From NCBI GenBank assembly GCA_937918955.1, contig CAKZRZ010000194.1, positions 1 to 48,007 on the forward strand: a stretch of 48,007 bases of DNA. Direction: 5' to 3'. The DNA is from an uncultured Arenicella sp. GTDB lineage: Bacteria > Pseudomonadota > Gammaproteobacteria > Arenicellales > Arenicellaceae. Positions 27,061 to 36,466 of the stretch are shown here, in pieces. Under the pieces are notes generated by a model that did not search any database, was not told where the DNA came from, and saw nothing but the letters and a program-made list of their open reading frames with translations. A program made the position numbers and the translations under genes. Every line of letters begins with the position of its first letter. Positions within the stretch are counted from its first letter, which is position 1.

Positions 27061-29295
27061 CTAAACTTTGCGCTTCACTGACAGAACATTAGGTAAATGA
27101 TCGAGTTTCGCCAGCAAGTGGCTCATTGCCTCGAAACTTGTTACTTCAACAAGTGCTTCCATTTGAACCGATTGATTCTGAGCATCGGTTCGAGTCTTCA
27201 TCTCCAGCACATTGACCTTCTCATCGGCGAACACGGTAGACACATCACGCAATAGGCCTTTGCGATCAAAAGCATTGATCAGAACGGTCATCGGATAGAC
27301 ACGTTCTTGATTCTGCCCCCAGTTGACTTCGACTACCCGCTCGTCAGCTTCGTGCTTTTGATACAAAATATTTGGACACTCTTCTCTATGGATCGTTATG
27401 CCAGAGCCGCGTGTTACAAAACCGAGCACTCTGTCGCCCGGCACCGGCTGACAACATTTCGCCAGTGACGTCATTAAATCAGTAACGCCTTGAACACTCA
27501 TCTCGCTAGGCCGGGTATCATCGTTAGCCGCTCGACCAGCTTTAAAAGTCATTTCGAGCTGTTCTTCTTCGCTCAAATTATCAGGCTTTAACATCCGTTG
27601 TGCGATTGCCGCAGCGCGCCCTGGTTTGATAGAGCCATCGACCATTTTAAAATAAAGCTCTTCAGCATCTTCAACGCTTAACTTTTTAGCGAGTTGCTCC
27701 AGGTTTACATCACTAACATTCATGCGATCGAGTTCTCGATCTAATATAGTCCGCCCATGTGCGATGGTTTCATCTCGGTGCTCGTGACGAAACCAATGCT
27801 GTATTCCTGAACGTGCTCGGCGTGTTCTGACATAGCCTTTATGAGGGTCCAACCAGTCTAAACTTGGCCCCCCACTTTTAGCGGTGACAATGCTGACCTG
27901 CTCACCGGTTTTTAAACGATAAGTTAACGGCACCATCTTGCCATTAACCTTTGCGCCTCGGCATCGATGACCGACTTCGGTGTGTATTGAATAGGCGAAG
28001 TCTATCGGCGTGCTGCCGTAAGACAAATCAACAACCTTGCCCTTGGGACTAAACACGTAAACACGATCTTCAAAGACTTCATCTTTAACCCGATCAACAA
28101 ATTCGCTTGCATCAGCTACTTCCTCTTTCCATTCAAGAAGCTGCCTCAACCATAGGATCTTATTATTAACCGCTTGATCATTATCGGTGCTACCTTCTTT
28201 GTAGCGCCAATGTGCTGCAATGCCGAGCTCATTGTACTCATGCATTTCATGAGTTCGAATTTGAACTTCAACAACCTTGCCCGTGGGGCCGATGACGGCT
28301 GTGTGAATCGAGCGATAATTATTCTCTTTAGGGGTGGCAATATAGTCGTCAAACTCCCCAGGTATGAACTTCCAATTGGTATGAATCGACCCTAATGCGG
28401 CATAACAGTCTTTCACTGAGTCGACTAAAATTCTGACCGCTCGCACATCGAATAACTGCTCAAACTCTAAGCCTTTTTTTTGCATTTTAGACCAAATGCT
28501 ATAGATGTGTTTTGCCCTGCCACGAATCTCAGCATCGACGTTTTCGGCCTCTAGCTGGCTGGCAACATCGCTAATAAATTGGTCTATAAATGATTGTCGA
28601 TCAACACGACGTTCGGACAATTTTCGAGCGATGGTTTTATAGATATCGGGCTCAATGTAACGAAAGCTTAAATCTTCAAGTTCCCACTTTATTTGCCAAA
28701 CACCAAGCCGATTAGCTAAGGGAGAGAATATCTCGAGTGTTTCAGTCGCAACGCGCTTCTGTTTTTCAGCTTTAACCGCTCCGAGTGTTCGCATATTATG
28801 CAGCCGGTCGCAGAGTTTAATTAGTACAACGCGCACATCATCGACCATTGCCAGCATCATTTTGCGCAAACTCTCTGCTTTGGCTTCTTGCTTCGATTTA
28901 CGGCGGTTTGACTCGGTCTCAGTGAACTCTTGAATTACTTCCATTTTTGTTACGCCGTTGACTAAATTGGCAACGTCTTGACCAAAATTACTCGCCAACT
29001 GCGCCAGCGTAACGTCAGTGTCCTCTACTGTGTCGTGCAACAAAGCAGCAATGACTACGTCCGAATCGAGGCCTAGCTCGTGAACAATCGCGGCCACTGC
29101 GAAAGTGTGATTTACATAGTCTTCACCAGACGCACGTTTTTGACCACTGTGAGCATCTATTGCAAAATACGCCGCTTTTTCAATACGTTGAACGTCTTCT
29201 TGGGGCCGCCCACAGCCGATTTCCGACAACCATTGAGGTACATTGTCGGCTGGTAATTCCATTTCTGAAAGAGATTTTACTGCTGCGAGAACCAT
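27061..29295 (-). CDS. relA: RelA/SpoT family (p)ppGpp synthetase/hydrolase, RelA-like in the synthetase part
   Basis: HD: AALLHDTVEDTDVT, IKLCDRLHNMRTL; synthetase: FDVRAVRILVDSVKDCYAALG, GEFDDYIATPKENNYRSIHT; TGS VYVFSPKGKVVDL; ACT at the C-terminus. Confidence 0.93.
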   Translation of the reverse strand: MVLAAVKSLSEMELPADNVPQWLSEIGCGRPQEDVQRIEKAAYFAIDAHSGQKRASGEDYVNHTFAVAAIVHELGLDSDVVIAALLHDTVEDTDVTLAQLASNFGQDVANLVNGVTKMEVIQEFTETESNRRKSKQEAKAESLRKMMLAMVDDVRVVLIKLCDRLHNMRTLGAVKAEKQKRVATETLEIFSPLANRLGVWQIKWELEDLSFRYIEPDIYKTIARKLSERRVDRQSFIDQFISDVASQLEAENVDAEIRGRAKHIYSIWSKMQKKGLEFEQLFDVRAVRILVDSVKDCYAALGSIHTNWKFIPGEFDDYIATPKENNYRSIHTAVIGPTGKVVEVQIRTHEMHEYNELGIAAHWRYKEGSTDNDQAVNNKILWLRQLLEWKEEVADASEFVDRVKDEVFEDRVYVFSPKGKVVDLSYGSTPIDFAYSIHTEVGHRCRGAKVNGKMVPLTYRLKTGEQVSIVTAKSGGPSLDWLDPHKGYVRTRRARSGIQHWFRHEHRDETIAHGRTILDRELDRMNVSDVNLEQLAKKLSVEDAEELYFKMVDGSIKPGRAAAIAQRMLKPDNLSEEEQLEMTFKAGRAANDDTRPSEMSVQGVTDLMTSLAKCCQPVPGDRVLGFVTRGSGITIHREECPNILYQKHEADERVVEVNWGQNQERVYPMTVLINAFDRKGLLRDVSTVFADEKVNVLEMKTRTDAQNQSVQMEALVEVTSFEAMSHLLAKLDHLPNVLSVKRKV

Positions 29296-29423
29296 GGTCT
29301 AAACCTAATGCCCGTCCCCCAACAAAACAAGTGGTTAGTTTACTTTTTTACGCTACTTACCTTTTACTCTGTTGGATAACCTTATTCAAGCCGAATTAGT
29401 CAAAAAAAGACGATACTTATCAA

Positions 29424-30890
29424 CTAATGCGACGATGGACGTTTATTTTTAAACACTGCGTTGGTCATCATTTTGGCCTTATCCAATAACTCTTGATACT
29501 CGTCTTCGACCTCTGAATCGATTACTAAACCGCCTCCTGCTGAATACCTTGCAACTCCATCTTTAACAACGATGGTTCGAATCGCAATGTTCGTCTCCAG
29601 ACTTCCATCAACTCCAACGTAGCCAATGCTGCCACAGTAAAGACCTCGACGATTAGGTTCGAGCTCTTCGATAATTTCCATCGCGCGGATTTTAGGCGCG
29701 CCCGTAATTGAACCACCAGGAAAACACGCCCTGAATAAATCGAGAACATTCAAATTGTATTTAAGTACACCGCTAACGGTACTAATTAAATGATGCACAT
29801 TGGCGAAACTGTGGATCTCAAACAACTTAGGAACCTTTACACTGCCAAACTCACAACAGCGACTCAAGTCGTTACGCATCAGATCGACAATCATTAAATT
29901 CTCTGCCCTATCTTTGGGACTATTAAGCAGTTTATGAGCTTGCGCTTTGTCGGCCCCATTACTGCCATGTACGCGAGGTCGAGTGCCCTTAATCGGACTG
30001 GTGAGAACCTGCCGATTTCGACATTGAATAAAGCTCTCGGGTGAATTTGACAACACCTGCGCAAACGGTAAATTGAGATAGCAACCATAAGGAGCTGGAC
30101 TTTGTTCGCGTAAATAGCGATAGGTTAACCACGCGTCGCCGGTGACCTGTACTGAAAACTGCTTAGTGAGATTCACTTGATAGCAGTCGCCGGCAATTGT
30201 GTAATCACGAACCTGCTTAAAGCGCTTGCGATAGACATCTCGCGGCATATTATCTTCCAATATCCCGCTGAGTAGGCCTCCGGTAAAATAAGGTTCTAAT
30301 CGTTTTTGATTTGCTTCAATTTCGTCAGCAAAGTCTGCCATGTCACGTTCAAATTCTACACTCCAATCAATAAGGTCGAGCCATTCATCGGCTACCGCTT
30401 GCGTATCGGCTGACTGGTCAAGTTGAACAACCAAGCTCTTTTTTTTGCGATGATCTATCACCACAACTACACAGTAAATTCCCATCGCCATCATCGGAAG
30501 CTGCTCGTTATCAGCCGCTAGATTTGGGATATTTTCGTAGCTTCGCGCTAAATCGTATGAAAAATAACCCAAAGCGCCCGGCATGTACGGCAGGTCTGAT
30601 GGCGATTCTTGTTCGATATCAGGAATTGCCGATTGCAGAATAGCCAGTGGGTCACCGTAAAGCCGCTCCTTAACCGAGCTATTACGAAAGTGCGTCACCT
30701 TGCCATCGAAAACTAAGGTGGATTTCGGTTTGATCGCTAAAACGTCGAAGTCTCCGTGCTGCAAAGGCTGCTCTGACTTTGACAATTTACCCGAATCAAG
30801 AAATATCGCCCAGGGCTGATCAGAGACCTTGTCAAAAAGATCTGAACTATCGATATAGGCACGCTCGGTACAAACGACAGTCATAGACAA
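29424..30890 (-). CDS. pabB: Aminodeoxychorismate synthase component I
   Basis: AGDCYQVNLTKQF, SPIKGTRPR, ENLMIVDLMRNDLSR, FPGGSITGAPKIRAMEIIEELEP, YSAGGGLVIDS. Confidence 0.9.
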   Translation of the reverse strand: MSMTVVCTERAYIDSSDLFDKVSDQPWAIFLDSGKLSKSEQPLQHGDFDVLAIKPKSTLVFDGKVTHFRNSSVKERLYGDPLAILQSAIPDIEQESPSDLPYMPGALGYFSYDLARSYENIPNLAADNEQLPMMAMGIYCVVVVIDHRKKKSLVVQLDQSADTQAVADEWLDLIDWSVEFERDMADFADEIEANQKRLEPYFTGGLLSGILEDNMPRDVYRKRFKQVRDYTIAGDCYQVNLTKQFSVQVTGDAWLTYRYLREQSPAPYGCYLNLPFAQVLSNSPESFIQCRNRQVLTSPIKGTRPRVHGSNGADKAQAHKLLNSPKDRAENLMIVDLMRNDLSRCCEFGSVKVPKLFEIHSFANVHHLISTVSGVLKYNLNVLDLFRACFPGGSITGAPKIRAMEIIEELEPNRRGLYCGSIGYVGVDGSLETNIAIRTIVVKDGVARYSAGGGLVIDSEVEDEYQELLDKAKMMTNAVFKNKRPSSH

Positions 30891-32008
30891 CCGCGCTCGA
30901 GAACAAGTTCTCTTATAATAGACGTAGCAAATTGCCCTCGATTCAATTCAAAACTCAAAACACAATCGAGCCGCGCTTCACTGACCTGTTGGTATTGCCA
31001 CTCAAGTCGCTTTGCGATTACTCGGAGTGGCCGGCGCTGATAGTCCAAGCGAGCAGACTCTAAACCAACTTTCAATTCTGCGTATGCAACTAATGCATCG
31101 CGCTCTAGGTCTAGCAAATCAACACTTGCCGACTCAGCGAAAGACTCGTGACCTTGCCCCCAAAGTGGCGCAGTAGGATGAATATCCAAATCCTTTAGCC
31201 GTTGATTTTCCACTAAGGCATCTTCGACAACGAAAATGCTATTACTTGAATCAAGGTTGGCCGGTTCGCCCTTAAATAACATTTGCCAAGTTCGCGTTTT
31301 AACGCGCGCGGACACTACGCTATTAAATAGCCATGATCGAACTGATGACAATAAAATGCTACGCAAGTTTCTATCCTTTACCCTCTTCTCTCCCCGAAAC
31401 ATCGCTAAGGCTTGCGGTATATTACCGGCATTACGGCCAAAGCGTTGCTCACCAAAATAGTTTGGCGCGCCTTGGTCTCGAAGAGTCTTTAATCGATGAT
31501 CTAGAATGGTTTGGATATCCTGCGCTTGTTCACCGCCTTTTAGATTCGCCAATCTAATTTCAAAGCGATTGGAGCGATGAGTTCCACGTTTTATTTTTCT
31601 CGAGTGATTCACAACTCGATTAAGCTCGACACCATCAAACTCGTAAGACGACCAATCGAGTGGCTCGCCTTTGGGTCGCCATACACTAAACCATTGGCGC
31701 GTCACGGCGTTGAAGTCCTTCATTCCTGAATAGCCAACATCTCGATTTGACACGCCGGCAAACCGCGCTAAAGACTTTGCAACCGCGTCAGTGTTGCGCC
31801 GAATTTTAGTCACGTCAAGCCAGATATGCTCACCTTCTCCGCTAGGCTCAATTTCCATTTGCTCGACCACAACAAAATCTTCCGGGCTTTGCTTAAGCAA
31901 GGCCGATATCTCAGGCGCTCCGTTGGCGTAGCTCAGCTCACTCAGCATGTTCGACCAATTAAGGTCGTCTAATGCTGCACTAAGCTCAGATATCGAATTT
32001 GCGGTCAT
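30881..32008 (-). CDS. truD: tRNA pseudouridine(13) synthase
   Basis: EDFVVVEQMEIEPSGEGEHIWLDVTKIRRNT; RFAGVSNRDVGYSGMKDFNAVTRQWFSV; NYFGEQRFGRNAGNIPQA. Confidence 0.93.
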   Translation of the reverse strand: MTANSISELSAALDDLNWSNMLSELSYANGAPEISALLKQSPEDFVVVEQMEIEPSGEGEHIWLDVTKIRRNTDAVAKSLARFAGVSNRDVGYSGMKDFNAVTRQWFSVWRPKGEPLDWSSYEFDGVELNRVVNHSRKIKRGTHRSNRFEIRLANLKGGEQAQDIQTILDHRLKTLRDQGAPNYFGEQRFGRNAGNIPQALAMFRGEKRVKDRNLRSILLSSVRSWLFNSVVSARVKTRTWQMLFKGEPANLDSSNSIFVVEDALVENQRLKDLDIHPTAPLWGQGHESFAESASVDLLDLERDALVAYAELKVGLESARLDYQRRPLRVIAKRLEWQYQQVSEARLDCVLSFELNRGQFATSIIRELVLERGCL

Positions 32009-32227
32009 AAGTTGTCCAAGAAAATAGCCGTCCTAGAAAAATGGCTCATTAGCCATGTAAGCCTAAGTTGTATTTCTTGAGTATAAGTAAACAAATCACG
32101 CAGGTACATCTAAACTAGAATGTGAAAAAAAGGTTAAAGTGAAAAAATACGGCAAGCTTGATGCAGTCAAATACACACCAAATCCGTTATAATCGGCGCG
32201 TTTTCGTAATCGCAGTGAGACTTAATC

Positions 32228-33355
32228 ATGCTTCCACTTCAGCTAAGCAAACAGAACGCGCCAAGCAACAAATCCTATTTTCTCTTTATTCTCGTGGCCA
32301 TTGTCGCGATTGGCTCTGGTTTATTGGTTCAAAGCTCAAAAGCGCCACCTGCGAAACTGCCCGAATTTAAGAAGACAATACTGCTTCCAAATCCCAAGCC
32401 CTTGGTTGACGTTGAATTTACCGACCACCATGGTAAAGAATTTAGCCTCGAGCAGTTTAAAGGCAAATGGAGTATTTTATTTTTCGGCTTTACCAACTGC
32501 CCCGATGTCTGCCCGACCACCATGCACACCTTAAAGCAAGTAAAGGCAGAGCTCGAGCAGGCTGATGTTTGGCATAACTATCAAGTGATTATGGTATCGG
32601 TTGATCCAGAGCGAGATACAAGCGAACGCTTGGCGCGCTATGTGCCATTTTTTGACCCAGAATTCATCGGCGTTTCAGCGCCCTTACAAGCAACTGAGTC
32701 GTTTGCTAAAAACGTTGGCATTTTATTCTTTAAATCTGATGAAATGCCCAACGGTGGCTATGACGTAGATCATGGTGCAGCCATTATTCTGGTCAATCCA
32801 GAAGGACAATATGCGGGCGTAATAACAGCACCACATGTTGAATCGACTATTAGCGCCGACTTGATTGCCTTGTCCGAATACGCTGGTGTTAACCAAACAC
32901 CTGTAGACTCTTCGGCATCAAAAACAAGCCCGTCGAATTTAGCCAGTCAAAATGAAACAAGCAATGTTGAACAAGAATCAGCACTGCCTAAGCTTACTTT
33001 TAAGCAAGCATGGATTCGCCCAGCGCCACCAGGAGCGAGCAGCATGGCGGCCTATTTTGAACTTCGTAATAACAGTGATCAAGACATTATCATTGAACAA
33101 AGCGAGAGCGAGGCTTTTGCAATGACGATGATTCACAACACCGTGGTCGAAGACGGAATTGCAAGCATGCAACACATGGATTCTCTATTAGTACCAGCAA
33201 ACGGTGAGGTGATTCTAAAACCGTTAGGAATGCATATGATGTTGATGCAACCAAAACAAGAACTCAAACTTGGTGACCAAGCTGAAATCATCCTGATTGA
33301 CCAAGATGGCCAACAATATGTTCAAAACATTAGCGTACGCCCGGAGCCAAAATAA
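32228..33355 (+). CDS. SCO (Sco1/SenC) domain fused to a PCuAC copper chaperone domain
   Basis: FFGFTNCPDVCPTTMHTLKQV (SCO CxxxC) and C-terminal MTMIHNTVVEDGIASMQHMD...LKPLGMHMMLM (PCuAC H/M copper motif). Confidence 0.88.
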   Translation: MLPLQLSKQNAPSNKSYFLFILVAIVAIGSGLLVQSSKAPPAKLPEFKKTILLPNPKPLVDVEFTDHHGKEFSLEQFKGKWSILFFGFTNCPDVCPTTMHTLKQVKAELEQADVWHNYQVIMVSVDPERDTSERLARYVPFFDPEFIGVSAPLQATESFAKNVGILFFKSDEMPNGGYDVDHGAAIILVNPEGQYAGVITAPHVESTISADLIALSEYAGVNQTPVDSSASKTSPSNLASQNETSNVEQESALPKLTFKQAWIRPAPPGASSMAAYFELRNNSDQDIIIEQSESEAFAMTMIHNTVVEDGIASMQHMDSLLVPANGEVILKPLGMHMMLMQPKQELKLGDQAEIILIDQDGQQYVQNISVRPEPK

Positions 33356-33404
33356 TTGTTAGCGCCAATAGCTTTCGCTTAACTCTGCCAACCGCACCCT
33401 TTTT

Positions 33405-34052
33405 ATGCCATTAGATTTCAAAATAGTTCCAGTTACACCGTTTGCGCAAAACTGCAGTGTCATTTGGTGCACAGAATCAAAGCTCGCTGCGGTAATAGAC
33501 CCAGGCGGTGAACTGGCGAAAATTCAATCAGTTATTGAGCAGAACGAACTGGAACTGGATAAAATTCTTATTACACATGCTCACCTTGATCACGCTGGGG
33601 GCACTGGTGAGCTAGCTAGGATGACAGGCGTACCTATTATTGGCCCTCACAAAGACGATCAGTTTTGGATCGATTTACTGCCAGAGCAATGCCGGCAATT
33701 TGGCTTTGAAGGCGGTACCTTTACGCCTGATCAATGGTTAAACCACGGTGACACTGTAACGCTGGGCAGTTTGAACTTTGATGTTGTTCATTGTCCGGGC
33801 CACACTCCTGGTCACGTAGTCTTTGTTGAAATCAGCCAGTCATTTGCCGCTGTTGGCGATGTGATTTTCCAAGGTTCAATTGGTCGTTCCGACTTTCCTA
33901 AAAGCAACCCTGAAGACTTGCTAAACTCGATTCGCAAGCGACTGTTCCCATTAGGTGACGATATACGGTTTATCCCCGGCCATGGCCCAATGTCAAGCTT
34001 TGGCCAAGAACGCCAAACAAACCCGTTTGTTGCCGACCATCGGTTTGGCTAA
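33405..34052 (+). CDS. MBL-fold metallohydrolase (glyoxalase II-like, YcbL type)
   Basis: ILITHAHLDHAGGTGELARMTGVPI; VVHCPGHTPGHVVF; IPGHGPMSSFGQER. Confidence 0.9.
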   Translation: MPLDFKIVPVTPFAQNCSVIWCTESKLAAVIDPGGELAKIQSVIEQNELELDKILITHAHLDHAGGTGELARMTGVPIIGPHKDDQFWIDLLPEQCRQFGFEGGTFTPDQWLNHGDTVTLGSLNFDVVHCPGHTPGHVVFVEISQSFAAVGDVIFQGSIGRSDFPKSNPEDLLNSIRKRLFPLGDDIRFIPGHGPMSSFGQERQTNPFVADHRFG

Positions 34053-34077
34053 AGGGCTACTATTTTCTAGCTAATTC

Positions 34078-34164
34078 TTCGCATCCATGCGACCGCGACA
34101 TGCCTACATCCTGACGTTGAGTCGCTCTTTCGCATCCATGTGACCGCGACATGCCTACATCCTG
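34078..34164. repeat. Two direct copies (34078-34113, 34129-34164) of a 36-bp palindromic REP-like element
   Basis: TTCGCATCCATG(C/T)GACCGCGACATGCCTACATCCTG twice, one mismatch; the second copy completes the hairpin GCCTACA-TCC-TGTAGGC. Confidence 0.85.
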
Positions 34165-34172
34165 TAGGCAAC

Positions 34173-34204
34173 AAAAAAGCAGCGGGCTTGGGCCGCTGCT
34201 TTTT
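34173..34204. terminator. Rho-independent terminator
   Basis: AAAAAGCAGCGG gcttggg CCGCTGCTTTTT. Confidence 0.85.
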
Positions 34205-34235
34205 GAGTAATACCTTGTTTAAGCGTCTATCTGGG

Positions 34236-34979
34236 CTAGATATCCCAATACATCGCTTCTTCAAGTTGGCTATCTGCCTCTTGCAAAGCCTTATTAGTGC
34301 GACTCATGATGATTAAGTTACCACCACGAATAGGTTTGACTCGGCTAACATAGCCTTCATATCCAGCATCAAATAATTCACTGACTGAATCACCTTTAAT
34401 AAAAGCAAAGGTCACCTGACCATCGGCGGTTTCTAAGCTCGCGTGCAAGCCCTTATACTGTCCCATCGGACATATTCGGCTAAACTGTAAGTTACTCAAA
34501 AACTTCAATTTCATTTCAGGCGCATAACTTGCCAACAGAGTATTCGCATTCGAATTAGCACGCTCTGCGCTCCACACTGGAGTGATCGCTTGCTCATTCA
34601 TGTGTTCGACAACACCGGCTAACAGAGCTTGGTAATCTGAACTAATGTCGTTATTAGACCCAAATTGATTGCTCGCCATAAAGCCTGCGACAAATAGCGC
34701 TAGGGCGAAGCTTGCGGCCATTGCATAACGTCGCATTGGATTAATTGCAATAACCTCAGCGGTTTCTATTTCTTCTGTAAGTTCTTGGTTAAGCTGCAAG
34801 CGCGCCATCAAATCAGATGGCATCTCAACATCCATACTGCTCGATAAATCGGCATCCATCTGACGGATGCTGCCGACATACTTCAAGCAATCTGGGCACT
34901 GCGCACTGTGCTCTATAAAACTGTGATCGCGCGAACTCGGGTCTGATAGCGCTAATCTTTTAAAATCTAAACAATTCAT
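34236..34979 (-). CDS. DUF3379-like membrane anti-sigma factor
   Basis: HSAQCPDC zinc-finger motif, single TM (MAASFALALFVAGFMAS), located downstream of an ECF sigma gene. Confidence 0.82.
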   Translation of the reverse strand: MNCLDFKRLALSDPSSRDHSFIEHSAQCPDCLKYVGSIRQMDADLSSSMDVEMPSDLMARLQLNQELTEEIETAEVIAINPMRRYAMAASFALALFVAGFMASNQFGSNNDISSDYQALLAGVVEHMNEQAITPVWSAERANSNANTLLASYAPEMKLKFLSNLQFSRICPMGQYKGLHASLETADGQVTFAFIKGDSVSELFDAGYEGYVSRVKPIRGGNLIIMSRTNKALQEADSQLEEAMYWDI

Positions 34980-35030
34980 TTTCTATAAACTCTTTTAAAT
35001 TACTTCATTTGAAATGGTGATCAACCGGCT

Positions 35031-35600
35031 TTATTCCCCGACCACACCTAATTGAGGCGCTGATTCATGCCCCAAAATCTGGCGCATTTTTTTACGCGCT
35101 CTAAATAGTCTTGTCATCACGGCACTTGAACTGATGTCCAAAATCCCAGCGATTTCGTCACAAGAGAACCCACCTAACACTTGCATCTCAAGCGGCTCTC
35201 GATATTCTTCTGGCAACTTTTTCAAAGCATTTCGCAATGCGAAGGCTTCTGGGCGGTCGTCGTAGCCCATATGCGATGAATCCTCAATGGTGTCCATTGA
35301 TTCAACGTCTTTATACTGAAACTGCTTGCGTTCAAACTGTCGCGCATGCTCTCGGCGAAAAATCGTAAACAACCAACCTTTGGCGGCTTTGGCTTCTCGC
35401 AAACTGTCGAGCGACTTCCAAGCACGTAAAAAGGCTTCTTGCATGACGTCTTCGGCCATGTTCTTGTCTTTACAAAGCCACAATGCGTATTTATAAAGAT
35501 CTTTAGAATGCGCCTCAATTAAAAGGGCATATTTTCGTTTTTTATCCATCATGCTGTAGTTGACCTGTTCTTGGTCATTTTCATTACTTAAATCAGTCAT
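35031..35600 (-). CDS. ECF-type RNA polymerase sigma factor
   Basis: LYKYALWLCKDKNMAEDVMQEAFLRAWKSLDSL (sigma2) and LPEEYREPLEMQVLGGFSCDEIAGILDISSSAVMTRLFRARKKM (sigma4). Confidence 0.93.
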   Translation of the reverse strand: MTDLSNENDQEQVNYSMMDKKRKYALLIEAHSKDLYKYALWLCKDKNMAEDVMQEAFLRAWKSLDSLREAKAAKGWLFTIFRREHARQFERKQFQYKDVESMDTIEDSSHMGYDDRPEAFALRNALKKLPEEYREPLEMQVLGGFSCDEIAGILDISSSAVMTRLFRARKKMRQILGHESAPQLGVVGE

Positions 35601-36396
35601 AATTTTTATCTTTTTTGAAAAAGTTAACTAATGCAGCTAGTACAGCTTGCGGCTGCTCGGCATGAAGCCAGTGGCCTGCCTCGGGAATTTGTTCAAAACT
35701 CGCTTTGGGAAAGCGCTCTTTAACCACTCTATAATGCTCAGGGCCGACGTAATCGGACACTTCACCACTCAAAAATAGAGCACTAACATCAGAACTCATG
35801 GACATCTCAGGAAAACTGAGGATTTTGGGCATTTCTTCCAATAAAGTTCTTAAATTCAATCGCCATTCAAAGTTGCCAGCATTACCGACCAAGCTTTGAA
35901 GTAAGAATAATCGCGTAGCAGTGTCAGTAATGACCTCCGACAGCACCTTGTCAGCCTCTGCGCGAGACGCAATTGACGATAAATCTAGGTCTATCATTGC
36001 CTCAAGGTAAGGAGCGTGGGTATGAGAATATGATACTGGCGCAATGTCTAATACGGCGAGTTGATCAATTCGCTCAGAGTGCAGCAAACTGAAGACCATC
36101 GACGCTTTGCCGCCCATGCTGTGTCCACAAAGCTTGATTTTCTCGATCCCATGAGCATCCAAAAAACCAAGTAGATCACTCGCCAAATCATGATAACTAT
36201 GGGTCTCAGCATGAGGAGAGCGCCCATGATTGCGTTGATCCAACACGATTACAGGCCAATCGCTACTAAGCGCCTTAGCAAAACCCCGCCAATTAGTCGT
36301 TGAACCAAACAAGCCTGGCAGAATAAGCACCGGAATAGAGCCCTCATCACGATCTTCGAGTAAATCGCTTGGGTAACTTTGGTGATAGAGTTTCAT
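35593..36396 (-). CDS. Alpha/beta fold hydrolase (YbfF-like esterase)
   Basis: ILPGLFGSTTNWRGFAKAL, LDQRNHGRSPHA, LCGHSMGGKASM, EAGHWLHAEQP; 8-bp overlap with the sigma gene. Confidence 0.9.
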   Translation of the reverse strand: MKLYHQSYPSDLLEDRDEGSIPVLILPGLFGSTTNWRGFAKALSSDWPVIVLDQRNHGRSPHAETHSYHDLASDLLGFLDAHGIEKIKLCGHSMGGKASMVFSLLHSERIDQLAVLDIAPVSYSHTHAPYLEAMIDLDLSSIASRAEADKVLSEVITDTATRLFLLQSLVGNAGNFEWRLNLRTLLEEMPKILSFPEMSMSSDVSALFLSGEVSDYVGPEHYRVVKERFPKASFEQIPEAGHWLHAEQPQAVLAALVNFFKKDKNYD

Positions 36397-36466
36397 ACGC
36401 CTGAGTTTAGCAAGATAATTTGATATTGGCGCCCATTATGAGCCAAGCTTTGGTTACAATCGCTGC

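Noticed and set aside
30881-30890. 10-bp truD/pabB overlap as a functional coupling
   Set aside because: Short overlaps of co-oriented genes are common; no further evidence of functional linkage.
34067-34264. 65-aa minus ORF with repeated GCRHVAV(T/A)WMR
   Set aside because: The repeat in the peptide is simply the translated 36-bp DNA element plus the terminator; not a credible protein.
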